A stretch of DNA of 64,000 nucleotides from Odontocerum albicorne (Eukaryota > Arthropoda > Insecta > Trichoptera > Odontoceridae), in assembly GCA_949825065.1 (NCBI GenBank), contig OX463841.1:24948476-25012475 (forward strand), written 5' to 3'. Shown here one piece after another: positions 33,480-46,145 of the stretch (positions within the stretch are counted from its first letter, which is position 1; the number at the start of each line of letters is the position of its first letter). The notes beneath the pieces were generated by a model. The model saw only the letters and a program-made list of their open reading frames with translations, was not told the DNA's origin and searched no databases. A program made the translations under genes and the position numbers.

Positions 33480-34815
33480 ACATTGAAAAACACTGAGCTA
33501 CTTCAAATTAAAAACATACTTATTCAACTCATTATCCATGACTTCAGGATATTTCCATTTTTCCTCTTGTCAATTTTTTCATTGTAATTTGTTTTTTTAT
33601 TATAAACAAAATCAATAAATTATTATTTTTACAATGTCCATATGTGAGTTATTTCATTAATATGAATTATGAATAATAAAGTGCTAGTAATATAAAACAA
33701 ATATTTTAAAATCAATATTTTAATATAGAACAATGATCTTGTATTATAGTTTTAGTATCTCGGTCACTGAGAAGCACAATATACATTATAACACAACTGA
33801 ACATTGGAAAAATAAATGGCTAACAAGGCAGAGGCTGCAGTGAATAAAATAAGAATTGCCATGATCATGGCCTCAGACAGGAAACGACACACCAAGAAGT
33901 AAAATGATAAATTGATTAAGTCTGTTGGATTCGAATTATGGGCACAGCAGTTTTCAAAGTGAATATGATAAATATGGACTTTGTGTATTAACATTGTTAA
34001 AGAGTACCAAAATGTAGGAATTAAAAACCATGTATGATTTGTACTGACAAATGATTTTAAAAAATATTCCTATTAAATGAATTATGTATATAACTTATTT
34101 GAATATTATGCATCTTAAAAAAATACTCAATTTTTTTTTACAAGGTAATAAATACTCAGATATTCATGTAATCAGCTTTGTCACCAGTGATTTGCACCAG
34201 AGGAGCGGTGCTCCACCACCTTTTTTACGATATACAAAAAGCTTGACAAGAAGTGAGCTCCGGCACCTTTTTTTTTTAAAAGCACTGATTGTCACCATAA
34301 AGATTAACATAAAGTTATGTACAATGCGATTCAATATTTAAAATATACAGACCTTTCTGAATAAAAGACATAATCAAAAATATTTATCATCCAAACTAAA
34401 AAAAGTGAATAATTTACTTTTACGGAATTCTATGAAGTGGATATCTAATAAATTCTTAACCTCTGTTTTTCAGATATTGACAGATTGTTATGTGTAACTT
34501 AAAATAGCAGTGGAATAACTACACGATCTACAATAGGCGTCATTTACACTATATGATAAAAAATATAAATTAAACAGAAAATATCTTTTGATTATGTAAA
34601 ATAAATATAATAAAAAAAATACCAAAGTTCTAAGACTAAAAACATTTCGTCTTTTTAATGATAACTTCTCCCCATTGCTTATTTTTTAATAATTTAAATA
34701 AAAAAGAATTAACAATTTCACATTTTACACGTAATAATGAAAAATAAAATCGACCATTACTATTTATATTGAATACGTATAATGTTACATTTTTCGTTGA
34801 ATAAGTTGAATATGT
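33480..34815. other. mRpL10 upstream flank; no clear exon
   Basis: The first mRpL10 exon may lie here, but no stretch can be chosen with confidence. A hydrophobic minus-strand frame at 33994-33764 ('EAMIMAILILFTAASALLAI') has a membrane-like segment, but I match it to no family. Confidence 0.4.
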
Positions 34816-34823
34816 ACTATAAT

Positions 34824-37754
34824 CAGTGGCGGCCGGTGGACCAAATAATTGGGGGATCACCAGAGTAGGTATCCAAATACCAAATAATATAAAGAAAAAA
34901 AAATATTACATACCTATTTATAGAGAAGTTTTATTCTCCGCTCTTTTTGTTTAGCGAAGACCTCAATGACCCTTTTGTTGAAATCAGGTATAGACTGAAT
35001 TAGCTCTTTTTCGATGCTTAATATTGATAAAGCGTTCAGTGTGTCCTGGCTCATTATATTTCTCAAAAATGATTTTATCCTTTTTAACGTAGAGAAACAC
35101 CTTTCACTCTCAACAGAAGTCATTGGAATAGTGCATACGAGTTTAATTAACTTTACAGTCTGAGAAAAATCTTCTAGTAAACCAGTATTATAAAAAAGTT
35201 GTAAAACAGACAAAGCGCCGATCAGCATTGGCAAAATCATCGCGAGCATAAATTGCACTGAGTTCACCTTTTAATTGAACTTTATTTAAAAAATCTTATG
35301 TTTTTACCGTCAAAACAAAATCATGTTCGGGAAATTTTGACCTATACTCAGTAAATTTTTCGCAATAGAGTAATTTTGCTGCAGTTAGGTGATTACTGAA
35401 TGCAAAACGTTGTTTCATTTCACACAAAATTGTATCGCAGACTTCTTTACAAATAACTGACTTTGAGGTTTTTATTATTTTAGTCGGTGGTTCAAAAATA
35501 TTATCCGTGGAGTTACGCACATTTTGAACACATTTTTCAAACTCACTGATATTGTTACGAATTATAACGGGATCTAAATTCTTAAATTGCAATTGTTTAA
35601 ATAAAATATCACAGTGTGGCATAATTTTTTGGAAAAAACTCAACCAATAAAGAAATGTTTCATCTGTAAGATAGCGCAAAAGCATATCTGCTTGATTTAT
35701 TGTCTGGTTATCATTATCAAATGCCAAAATGGTTTCCATACACTCAATTAGATTCGCGATTCGTGCTAATAGTTTTAACTGTTCTGATGTTAAAATTCCA
35801 CCTCGTTTGCGGAACTGATGGAATTTTGCGTTTTACTATTTCACTTAAAATGTCTGTACGTTTAGATGAACGCGAAAAAAACTTTGGAAATGTTTGTAAG
35901 TTCGAGAAAAACATCTTTACTTCTCTATTTTGAGACACACTTTTTTCGACTATTAAATTTAGTTGATGAGCGTAACAGTGAACATAATGCGCATAAGGAA
36001 ACATATTTTGAATTTTTGTCCGAACTCCAATTCGACCGCTCATTACTGCAGCACCATCGTAACATTGAGCGATTAATTGCGTCTTAGATATATTTAAATA
36101 CTCAAGTTCTTGAAATAGAGAATCGGATAATCCCACAGCGCAATGGGATTTTGGCGTTAAATACTTCCAAAATCGTTCGTGAATTTTGCCATTCCATTCA
36201 TATCGAATGACCATAACCATTTGCATAACTGTCGATACATCAGTTGTTTCATCCGCTTGGATTGCTACAAAATCGCATTTCGAAATTTGTAATTTTATTT
36301 CTTCGTAATATACTTCCAAAATTGCATCCAATATGTCGTTTTGTATTGTCTTTGAAGTGCCCTTGAATAAAGAGTCGGATTCCATGTGTTGCTTCATCGA
36401 TATGTCAAGTTCAGCCACAAAGTCAATTAAACCACGATATACTCCTGGATTTAACGAATCACTACTCTCATCATGGCCACGCATAGCTAGTTCAAACACA
36501 CCGCAAAACTTCACACAATCGATTAGTTTGGACAGAATGTATCGGTTTTTGTTAACGAGCTCGGTATGATATTTAATATGTGAACGATAGCCTGAATCCA
36601 ATTGCATTCGGATATCAACTTTTCCTAACACATTTAGGCTTAAAACGTTTTTAAGATGAATTTGGCATGAATTATGTTTTTTGATCTTTTCTGAAAGGTG
36701 AGTTAAATCGTTAATGCCGCCAATTGTCCAAGCTGAATCAACATCATAAATAAGACACGGAAAACAAAATAAACTATTAAGTTTTTCACATCCACAGAGC
36801 CATGAAGCTTTATTATACATCCTCTTGTTAAAGGAACGAATATATTTTTTAGCACCAGATTTACACTCTTGTTTTATCACAAGTTCGGGTCTAGGAGGAC
36901 CGTTTTTTTTATTGTCACTTTGTTTTCAAAGCTTGACTTATTTTTTTTAATATTTTCCACAGTTATAATATTCATGTTTATTAATTTACGCAAACAAACA
37001 ACATAAATAATCCAAATTGTTACGTTTATCTTGCAAATGGCTCGTAATATTATATAGATAGGTAGAGAAAAGTTTAAGCGTGCGACGAAACTGCAAAAAT
37101 GTCATTGACGAAAAAGGAATTCGTTTAAAGTTCCCAAATAAAACACAACACATGTTAATACTTAAAGTAAAGAAAGAAAGTCGCTACCTAATTAAGCAAA
37201 AACGTTTGTTAATTTGGAGACATATACTCGCAAAGTCATATGTACTAAAAAGCCGCCCCAGTTTAAACGCTACGAACAAATCATCCCTTCTCTGCGGTGG
37301 TCATATTTAAAAAAAACTTTAAATTGATGTATTACTATCCCAGCGAACTGTCATTCGGAAGTTTTCAGGATCACTCGGATATTTGGTGCGTGAACCAAAA
37401 ATACGAAAAATTCCTAGAAATCCCTTTTGAAATATAGCTGTCTCAAGATTTTCTGTGCTCTTTTAACTTTAAAATATTTCTATGATTTTGCCAGATTTTG
37501 GAGCTCGTTGAATAACGCACTCAAAGATCCAACATGCTCGCAGATTGCGTCCAGATGCAAAACACATGTATACAACAAATAGCTCTAACAAATCGAGTTG
37601 CATATTGTGATGAGCCATGTCGACATAAATATATATTATTTTTCATAAATATTGTTATGATAATATACATTTTCGCTATACTTCTTTAGGTGTTTATTGT
37701 TATATAAATTCAGTAGTTCGACGCACGAGAGCACTAATGAGCCAGCCGCCACTG
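34824..37754 (-). mobile_element. hAT transposon (ZMYM1-like) with perfect 8-bp target duplication
   Basis: Terminal inverted repeats 'cagtggcggccggtg' and the inverse of 'gagccagccgccactg' bound a 2931-bp element. Both sides carry exactly 'actataat' (34816-34823 and 37755-37762), the 8-bp duplication typical of hAT insertion. The transposase gene is on the minus strand and fills the left two thirds. The right 0.9 kb is non-coding and AT-rich. Confidence 0.97.
34914..36930 (-). pseudogene. hAT transposase, frameshifted
   Basis: Domains follow the usual order: a TTF-type zinc finger ('ASWLCGCEKLNSLFCFPC', about 36780), a DUF4371-like core with 'CDFVAIQADETTDVS' (about 36250), 'CYAHQLNLIVEKS' (about 35960), 'PQTRWNF' (about 35800), and the C-terminal hAT dimerisation block 'MTSVESERCFSTLKRI' (about 35110). 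The frame is open upstream of 36880, towards 'NNKKNGPPRPELVIKQE'. It breaks at a one-base shift near 35775 (after RTVK), at a stop near 35296, and at a further shift near 35270. Apart from these few lesions it is well preserved, so it decayed recently. Confidence 0.93.
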
Positions 37755-39572
37755 ACTATAATATTATGATTTAATTGGAATGTGTCATTTTATTATATTC
37801 AGTAATGTGTAGTTTAAATGGCTATAAAAACCTTAAGTTTATTGAAAAAACTTTTAACATTTATAATCTCACCTCATGCGTTATTGATGCGGTCAAGACT
37901 ATCTTTTCGCTAGAACTATGTGAATACATTTCTTAGTCAATTCCTAAATATTTAGTTGGGTTACTTATTTGATAACTGAAATGTTATTCGTGACTTTAAA
38001 CAAGTAATTTTAGTCTGCTTATTTTCACCGCGTTTATGTGGAAATCTTAAGGATTGAATAGTTCAGGAAAGTAAAAGTTGTGTTGGCGGTTCAAATAAAT
38101 TTAAAAAGAATTCCTCTATACCTTTTTATTTTTAAAAAAATATTGATCAAATTAAATCAATTTAATCTTGTCATGTTTATATGATAATAGGAATGTTGTT
38201 TTAATTGGAATAAATAAAGCTTTCTTCAAACATAAAAGGAGCTACTGATTAAAAAAACCATTAGAATTAAAAACTATCATTTGATAAAAAAAATTTTTTT
38301 TCATCGTTTGTTTAGTTATCTAAACTGTCCAGTAAAATTATAGAAAGCAATACCTTAATTAAAAAAATACACTCGCAAAATCTGACAAGTTTTCGATATC
38401 AATTTCGACAAGATTTTTTTACTGCTAATGACGTTTATAAACCTTCATGTGATCAAAACAAACTTAAATATACTTAATGTATCCTATAAGGTTTAATGTT
38501 GAATTCCTATATCGACAGGTTTTTAAATTAACAATATAGCAAATTTGTTAATCTATATAAATAAAAATGTAAATGTTCGTAAATTAAAAATCTCTTATCT
38601 CCAAAAGTTCTCTACCAATCGCTTTGAAATTTTGACAAAAGTTGGCATTCCTATACGAAAATGTTTATCTATTTTTATTTATATACCGGTGTATATAAAA
38701 AAGTTTATAAATCAGAAAAAAATAACGTTTGCGCCTCCTGCAGCGACAAACTCAAACTAAACTTGACAGTTATGTCACATTGCATTTTCGACGTTTCGGA
38801 ATTAATATTAAATAATTAAAAATAAATATTAAATATCTATATAAATAAAAATGATAATGTTCGTTAATTAAAAATCTCCAATCTCCGAAAGTTATTCACA
38901 TTGCTTTGAAATTTTGACAGTTCCATTTTGATTTTGAATATTAAATATTAAATAATTAAATATTTAATAATTAGAATTAAATATTTAAGTAATAAGTATT
39001 AAATTTTCAAATACGTTAAAATTTTCAGTATAGCGCCATCTGCGCTAATTTATCCGCCATTTTCATTTCGTAATGTGCGTAGTTGACATGTAGCTCTAAG
39101 AATATCTTTTTCAATTAGTTTTTTCAACTTATTTTTCTGTTCAATTAGCGGTGAAATTGAATCGTGTTGATTGATTTTCGTTTGAATTCAAATCGTATCG
39201 TGAATTGACCTCTTGGAGTGACGCGATCATTTGCTTAAGAGAGACAACGTGATGTTGGTATGTACATTTTTGACAAACGTCATATTTAATTTAAATGAAC
39301 TGCCAAATGTTTGCTAATTTGTAACAAGATGTATTAATTTGTCATTATTGTAAGTTTTTTGTAATGTATTTACCTAAATAACTTGCTGTTCATTAGAATC
39401 GATATTTATTGTTCATTAATGACACGTCGTTTGCAATGTCTTTCCTTAACATTTAATTAATTCCAATAATCTCTCTCTTTGCTTAACATTTAATTAGTTC
39501 CAATTATCTCTGTATTTCCTTAACAATACTTCTATTTGACCAATATTTCCTTAACAATACTCTTATTTGACA

Positions 39573-39720
39573 AATGCGTGTCCAGCTGCAAAACGATCGA
39601 TCAGCTGAGATATTTTCCCATCAATTGCTAGAAATTGGACACGGAAAGGTGCAGGTTGATATGGCCTCAGGACGAATTTCATTGTCTCATAACTTAATGT
39701 TTCATTTTTAATATTTCACA
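39573..39720 (+). pseudogene. Helitron helicase fragment, first copy
   Basis: Encodes 'MRVQLQNDRSAEIFSHQLLE' then IGHGKVQVDMASGRISLSHN, the PIF1-type helicase region of Helitrons. In an intact element this lies far downstream of Rep, yet here it precedes it. Confidence 0.75.
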
Positions 39721-40792
39721 ATTTTATATGTTTTTGCTAAAACTTTCTTTCTTCTTTTTCAGTGCAATCGATCTGCTTTAGTTCATCAAAATGTCGAGGA
39801 AGCAGCAGAACGACGTGTAGCCAGACTTGAAGATGCATGGTTGCCAGCACGGCGATCGAGTCCTGCAGCTTCAGAACTGGTTCGTTCTCAACAGAATGTA
39901 CGCGACAGACTGATAGGGGCTGAAAGAGGTCAGTAGGAATATCAAAAGTATCTTTTTATATAGAATTTAATTTTATTTCTATGTTTATATTTCAAAATCT
40001 ATCAAATTGTATGTAGGAATGGAGTTTTTTTTAATTAGTTTGATATTCATACGTTTGAATCAGACCAAGCTTCGCTCTGAAGAAAACGTTCATTTACGAG
40101 ATGCAGTTGTAAATGACAGTAATACAATTAACGTCGGAAGACTGACGATTTGGCCATCTTCATATACAGGCAGTCCACGTCATATGCATGAGTACGCTTA
40201 AGATGCAATTGCGTATGTTCGTCACTACGGGTGTCCAGATCTATTTACTACATTCACGTCCAATCTAGCTTGGGACGATATACAACAGCTCATGGTAAAA
40301 CATGAAGTGTTTGGGTCTGTGCGCTGCTGGATGTACTCAGTGGAATGACAAAAGAGAGGATTGCCACATGCACATATAATAATCTGGCTCTATAACAAAA
40401 TCATTTCAAACGAAATCGACAATGTAATGTGCGCTGAAATACCCGATGCCGACGTCGATAAGGATTTGTATGAAGTTGTGACGAAAAATATGATACGTGG
40501 ACCTTGCGGTACACTGAATCCAAATTCACCATGCATGATAGACGGAAAATGCTCTAAGCGACATCCTCGAGCATTAGTATCCAACACAGTTACAGGAAAC
40601 GAAGGATATACTTTATACAGAAGAAGATCAACAGAAGATGGAGATTTTTTAAATTAGTTCCAGTTATCTATTTGTCTTCCCTTAACATTTAATTGGTTAC
40701 AATTGTCTCTCTGTCTTCCCTTAACATTTAATTAGTTACTTTTATGTTTCGCAATTTTATATGTTGCCTGAAATATTCTACTTTATGGCGAC

Positions 40793-41060
40793 ATGTAAAG
40801 ACGTTGAAATTAACTACAAATATGCGTGTCCAGCTGCAAAACGATCGATCAGCTGAAATATTCTCACATCAATTGCTGGATATTGGGAACGGAAAGGTGC
40901 CGGTTGATATGACCTCCAGACAAATTTATTTTTCTCATAACTTTTGCAATTTAGTGATTTTAAAATAAGAATTGGTTGAAAAAGTATTTCCCAATATTCA
41001 AATCAATTATAAGAATCACGATGGCTGAGTGAACGAGTTATTCTTGCCGCCAAGAACAAA
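40793..41060 (+). pseudogene. Helitron helicase fragment, second copy
   Basis: Encodes 'LTTNMRVQLQNDRSAEIFSH' and continues through IGNGKVPVDM, then 'ELVEKVFPNIQINYKNH', before frames break near 41025. About 85% identical in DNA to the copy at 39573 over the shared part. Confidence 0.75.
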
Positions 41061-41329
41061 TAATGAATGACATGAGGCATGCGACATGTTTCCTAGTGTT
41101 GCTTGTTCCTAGGTGTGCGACTATGTACCACAAATTTTAACAACGTCGCATGCGGATTTTGACTCCCCGAACCGCATGCGCTTTGTCATCAATACGTGTA
41201 GCATGCGTCTTAAACAATTCCATGGAGGCAACATCAGTTTGGTATATTGTCTTTACAAACAATCGCGGTGGCTACATATTTGGTTATAGTTTTGAATCGT
41301 AGAAAAAAAATAAAGCCACGGTGTTGGAG

Positions 41330-41830
41330 AAGAGAATTATATGTTCGTAGTCAAGAAGCTCAGAATGATGAAAAGCTGAACGCAAACTCTTGATTTTTTC
41401 TTCACATCGATTACAGGGCAATCGTATTTACTCACTAACTGCTTCAGTTGATCATTTTTTATCCTGTTGTCTTTATAATCACTAATTTTATTATTCCAAT
41501 TATGATAATCTTCAATAAACAAGGTAGTTTTATCAATATTCCACTCTATGTCGCACGCTACAAGCCGCACCGATCCGCTGACTTTCGGATAACGGTGACA
41601 TTGTTCGACACGCTGCAACATGTCGAAAGGTGACGCATGCGTCCCGGCAACAACAATCAACTTGTATAATGCTACAAAGACACTTGCTTCTTGTCGCGTC
41701 GTGTTCCTTCGATTGAGAGACTGTGTGTAGCATGCGTCAATGCCGTATGCTACATGTTGCCTAAATGTTTCCTCAGTGGAATTGCGCCTTAACGCCATAG
41801 ATATAGGCCACTGTATATACACAACCTTAT
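41330..41830 (-). pseudogene. MADF-domain protein fragment, probably Harbinger-derived
   Basis: The minus-strand frame 41822-41337 contains 'LFIEDYHNWNNKISDYKDNR' and then KNDQLKQLVSKYDCPVIDVKKK, the first two thirds of a MADF DNA-binding domain (Phe-x-Glu-x..Trp-Asn..Tyr-Lys-Asp). One extra A after VKKK shifts the frame; the next frame reads 'IKSLRSAFHHSELLDYEH', completing the domain. MADF proteins are common as hosts' Adf-1-like factors and as the second ORF of Harbinger elements. No terminal repeats were pinned down, so the origin is inferred. Confidence 0.6.
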
Positions 41831-41834
41831 AATT

Positions 41835-43130
41835 CTAAACCTATGTTTGACAGCCATCACACACATGTGTATTGACAGTGTTTCTAACCGCGCTTTTCAC
41901 CTGAAAATATATTCTCAATTCTTATATGTTCGCTTTGTTATTGAGTTTTCACGATTTATAATTGTATTTTTATTTTATTAAAATATTTTCCCACTAAAAA
42001 TTAGGTCGTAAAACAGTAAGTATTTTGCATGTTCATTATAAGTGCTTTTTAATTATCCAAGTAAATTATGAGGAACATGAAATTATCATAGTAAATTCGT
42101 ATTATCAAAGTTAATGTTAAGGAACATCGATCCGAAATTTTCTTCACATCAATCGATTTAGAATGTCTAGCCTCTATATTTGGCAGTTAAATTGGACTTT
42201 GTAAGAATAATTTACAACACTGAAAACAAAATTCTACTGTTGAAGTTTTACATCTCTGTTTTAACATTACACAACCTACACTTTTAACGTGTTCCCCGCG
42301 GGGAGCACAAACGCCTGTGATCTGACGACAATCCAAGTTTCAAATCACAAATACTTAAAAAAAATGACACAAAACCGGAATAAAAATTGAACTAAAATTT
42401 AAAATAATCTTTTTTCTAGCGACATCTCTGAAAACCTTGTCAAATAATTTATTAGTTTATGAGATATTGTTGAATAAACAGAGTGCCGAAGTTTTTTGGT
42501 TTCTCAATATTTCCAGCATTAACGACCTGTCGCGCGGATCGAGTCCTGCGATGAGTCTCTCTTACGTAAATAAACATTACTAAGTCTCTCTTACGTAAAT
42601 AAACATTACTAGTGCTATATGCATTTGATTGGGTGAGTGTCATGAAGCATTGATTTGATCGTAGCATTCCTTTGTTTATTTTACGTAATGTTAAGTTTAT
42701 CTCCTTTATTTAATGAGTCTCCTTCAGAGTAATGACTATTATTTATTATCAGAAAATTACTTAAGTGTCATGTTTACTTGGTGTTGTAATCAAATATCAG
42801 TGGTTCTAAACAAAATATGTGTTTAAACTTAGAAATTAAAAAACGCTGAAATTGTGCCGCGCACAGGATTCGTGGAATTTGATTTTTAACGCGGTGAACA
42901 GGTTAATAAGTTTTGAAATTACCGGAAAAAATCATTATTGTAAAGAATTGATTCAGTTAGTTACCTTTAATTTAATATTTTATTCAACAATTGAAACCAA
43001 ATGCAGATAAAAAATAAATACCCGTGATTAAGTTTTTGCTACAATGGCATTGAAAAAACTAAAAATTAAGTCTGACACACTTACTTTCATTACAATATCT
43101 CTTCATAAATTTTATATTTAAATCAGAGCT
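41835..43130. other. No recognised gene
   Basis: AT-rich intergenic sequence. The only structure seen is a 31-bp tandem duplication at about 42553-42614 ('gtctctcttacgtaaataaa' twice). Confidence 0.5.
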
Positions 43131-43139
43131 CTTTTGCTT

Positions 43140-43445
43140 GACGACCTCCGTGGCCTAGTTGGTAAGATGTCTGGTGCTCACCCGGCTGTTTTAAGTTAAG
43201 TTCTAGATAGTACCATAAAAAAGGGTCCCTGTTCAGGTACCAATATATGTGTATGTGCGATTGTTATCGTCTTTGTGTGCGATAATGTTACCAATACGTA
43301 CAATTATGAACGGCAAGTTCTGTGCCTACCCTAGTGGTTCTAAATTCCAAGGCTCGATTACTGGGGCCAGACAATATTGTCTCCCTGGCACGCTCTTCTA
43401 CATGTCTGAATCACCAATTTAGATATGTTGAAGGGTACTTGACAA
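43140..43445 (+). mobile_element. tRNA-derived SINE (family A), best copy
   Basis: The head 'gacgacctccgtggcctagt' then 'tggtaagatgtctgg' gives a clear tRNA-like A box. The B box is degraded ('aagttaagttctag'). The body includes 'ggcaagttctgtgcctaccc', 'gctcgattactggggcc' and 'cacgctcttctacatg'. Confidence 0.7.
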
Positions 43446-43843
43446 AAGAAAAAGAAGTTCTTTTTGCTACAGGTTGAGCTTAAAACATCCTGTATTTTGC
43501 TACAGGTTGAGCTTAAAACATTCTGTATTTTGATACTAAAAACTCAAAATAATAAATATAAACACATAGACTATTATAAAAATAGAGGCGATGAATTAAT
43601 ATTTTTGCTTTGTTCTATCTATTGAATTCAATTTATTTATTCAAAGCCTTATATACCTATAGTATATCTAAAAATGTTATTCTTATACAAAAAAATTAAA
43701 ATCCTACAAAAGTTGAACTTTGGTTAAAAGAAAAATTAAAAACTTATTTCACAGGATACTTTGTTTTTATTTTATCAAGATGTAAGAAGTGTATTTTTTA
43801 TAACTTTTGTAAAATAAAATAAAGTTAACTCTATATTTTAGAT

Positions 43844-44455
43844 ATGAGACGTGATACACCACCTTCGTCAATTCAAGGAGATGATGAAATTATGGATGAT
43901 GAAGTATTGGAGGAGGAGGATTTGGAGTATGTTGGTGACTTAGATGAAGTACTCGATGCTGTAGATAATGAGAATTATAATGATTCAGATGTGTCAGAAG
44001 ATGGAGAAGAAATTAATGATGATGCTGTTTCCGTATTCAGTAGACACACAGGATCTGTGTTTTGCGGTTCCCTGCATCCAACACTAAAATTAGCGGCCAC
44101 AGGAGGAGAGGATGATAGAGCATTCGTCTGGAATATAGAAACAGGCAAAGTAGTCTTTGAAAGTAACGAACATGAAGATTCTGTTATAATAGCATCTTTT
44201 AGTTATGACGGTGCATATTTAGCAACAGCTGATATGGGCGGTTCAGTAAGAGTAATTAAATGCCCTGCTGAGGAAGAAGGTGACTGGAATTGTATATGGG
44301 ATTATCAGGCTGGAGACTTATCTTGGGGACATTGGCACCATGGTGCTCGAGTTTTGTTTTGTGGAGCTACAACAGGAGAAGTTTATATGTGGAAAATACC
44401 CTCTGGAGAGACTAAAGTTATGCAGGGTCATGGACAAAAATCAGAATGTGGGAAT
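43844..44455 (+). CDS. AAMP: AAMP homologue (WD40), exon 1
   Basis: Encodes residues 1-204 of a 405-residue protein. An acidic leader (residues 12-60, rich in Asp and Glu) is followed by WD repeats: 'GSVFCGSLHP' then 'AATGGEDDRAFVW' (human AAMP: AVTGGEDDKAFVW), 'EHEDSVIIASFSYDGAYLAT' and 'YQAGDLSWGHWHHGARVLF' (human FEAGDLEWMEWHPRAPVLL). An in-frame TAA at 43826 supports this start, though an acceptor-like 'tatattttag' just upstream suggests a spliced 5' UTR. The donor is 'gggaat|gtaagt', phase 0. Human AAMP is 434 residues. The yeast relative Sqt1 chaperones ribosomal protein uL16; that role here is inferred. Confidence 0.93.
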
Positions 44456-44915
44456 GTAAGTTTTCATTGAGTAGTTTTTAAAATAGTATTATTTCAATAA
44501 AATGAACAGGTACACTGTGAAGCCAACTTGAAGTTTTTTCACCCAAACTAGATCATAGTTTGTCAATCAATAGTTTTCTGACCAGAAAGAAGAGCGCATA
44601 ATTTGCACCAATGCAGGCATTTAGGTAGGATTGTATTAGACCTTCAAAACTATTATTTTTCTTTCATTTAAAAAAGTGTGATTAAGTTGCTGTGGTATTG
44701 ATCGAACATTTTTAAATGTTTCATCATGAAGAATTAATATTTTTTAAAGAGTTTGAATCACTTCAAATACTGTTTATCATTTTTAATGATAAGTTCACTT
44801 GGGGATCAATTAATAGTGTTTTCTCTTTAATCAATTAATAGTGTTTTCTCTTTCCTAGGAGCAGGCTATGTTTAAGCAAATATTAACTAGTATTACACTT
44901 ATTTTAATATTCCAG

Positions 44916-45093
44916 TTGTTAGCTGATGGCCGCAGACTAGCTGTTGCATATGAAGATGGCTCCATCAAAATTTGGGATTTGAAATCGTCAACAATAAATC
45001 ATAATATTCCACCAGAAAAGGCACATTCAGCTTCAATACCTTGCATAGATTCTTACCATGACAACAATGTTATAGCGACAGGTTCTTTAGATG
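44916..45093 (+). CDS. AAMP: AAMP homologue, exon 2
   Basis: Reads 'LLADGRRLAVAYEDGSIKIW' directly after ECGN of exon 1, matching human LPDGKRAVVGYEDGTIRIW. It then reaches 'NNVIATGSLDG' before the donor 'gatg|gtatgt' (phase 1). Acceptor 'aatattccag'. Confidence 0.93.
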
Positions 45094-45467
45094 GTATGTT
45101 TTGTTTTTAATTTTTTTTTTCTAAAATCATTTTCATCATTTATTGAGATTTTCCAAATAAATTCACAATTTTTTTTCACTTCAGGATATTTAGTATGTTT
45201 ATATTATAACTGATAATTTGTCAAAAAAATAAACTTACAGTAACTTGTAATTACAAAGCACTCTCAGGGCAAAAAGGTAAACCATAAAAAAATCTTGGGG
45301 TTATCCTTGAGTGATAAAAAATATCACTGCCACAATATCTTAATATGAAATCATAGTTGACTATCTAAATTTTGCTGTATAATATATTTTATTGCAAATT
45401 TATAATTTATTTTTTTAATATTGTTTCGTTAAGTGATAAATTCAGTATCTTTTTTTATATATTTTAG

Positions 45468-45584
45468 GTAAAGTTTTAATGATGAAGTCTGTTACTGGAA
45501 AATCAATAGGCATTTTAGATGCAGGATCAGAAGTAGAATCCCTTGCATTCAGTAAAGATGTTGACCTTGGATTGCTTGCTGTTG
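45468..45584 (+). CDS. AAMP: AAMP homologue, exon 3
   Basis: Reads 'KVLMMKSVTGKSIGILDAGS' and 'EVESLAFSKDVDLGLLAVG' (human [20 protein letters not shown]). Acceptor 'tatattttag', donor 'gttg|gtaagt'. Phases 1 in and 1 out fit the neighbours. The exon ends in the middle of a WD repeat. The 2.7-kb intron that follows contains a hAT-like MITE, a SINE and a mariner. Confidence 0.93.
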
Positions 45585-45620
45585 GTAAGTGCTTATTAAA
45601 TGTCACTGCTTGTATCTCAT

Positions 45621-46145
45621 AGACCTGGACAAACTTTTCAGCTGGCAGGCCACATATGAATCTCAAAATGAACAGTGGGGTGCAGTACTTTACCTAATCC
45701 TCATATATATAATATAATTTTTTTTTCCATTACGACACTTCTCGACAATTTTCTTACTTTATTCATGTTATCAAAAATGGGAGATGGAATTTGAATGCTT
45801 ATTAGGAAAAAGTATAATAGTGAGATTAAACGAAAACATCAAACGAAACGAGGGAACTGTAACACACGTGCACCTTATTAAATCACAAACTACTGTGCAC
45901 TAAAGTGGACAATCAACAACTGGGTGCATGATTATTGCAATTGCGCCTGCATGGCACGCACACATGACATTAAAGTCACCGCGCATCAGCTGCCGTGACA
46001 AAATAAATATCGAAAATATGGTGGTGGTCGCCTATTTTCAAACTCAAGATTTCATAATTTTTATTTTTTTAATCTGTAATTTACGAGCTGCATGAGAACA
46101 GATTGCGAGCCACATGTGGCCCGCAGGCTGTGGTTTTTCCGGGCC
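45621..46145. mobile_element. hAT-like non-autonomous element in AAMP intron 3
   Basis: Left 'gacctggacaaacttttcag' with 'ggcaggccacatatg' and right 'gcgagccacatgtggcccgc' with 'gtttttccgggcctacc' look like the inverted ends of a hAT family. The target duplication is not clean, so the borders are approximate. Confidence 0.45.

Larger units (their letters stand above)
38552..41070 (+). mobile_element. Rearranged Helitron fragment
   Basis: Two Helitron-like 5' termini, 'tctatataaataaaaatg', lie at 38552 and 38836. Plus-strand Rep sequence spans about 40110-40650: 'VGRLTIWPSSYTGSPRHMHE', 'DAIAYVRHYGCPDLFTTFTS', 'VRCWMYSVE', then the HUH motif 'LPHAHIIIW' (40361). Two codons are now stops: TAA near 40200 (usually Gln) and TGA near 40346 (usually Trp). 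PIF1-like helicase sequence occurs twice, at 39573-39705 and 40793-40965, on either side of Rep. The copy at 40965-41060 continues into 'VFPNIQINYKNH'. No 3' hairpin/CTRR end was identified. Confidence 0.85.

Noticed and set aside
33764..33994. Hydrophobic 76-codon minus-strand frame that might be a small membrane protein or the missing mRpL10 first exon
   Set aside because: No recognised motif; the codon phase and a donor to join mRpL10 at 33430 are lacking.
37860..37930. Donor-like 'gcatgag|gtgaga' on the minus strand as a candidate mRpL10 first exon
   Set aside because: The available start codons give the wrong phase for joining at 33430, and hAT sequence lies between.
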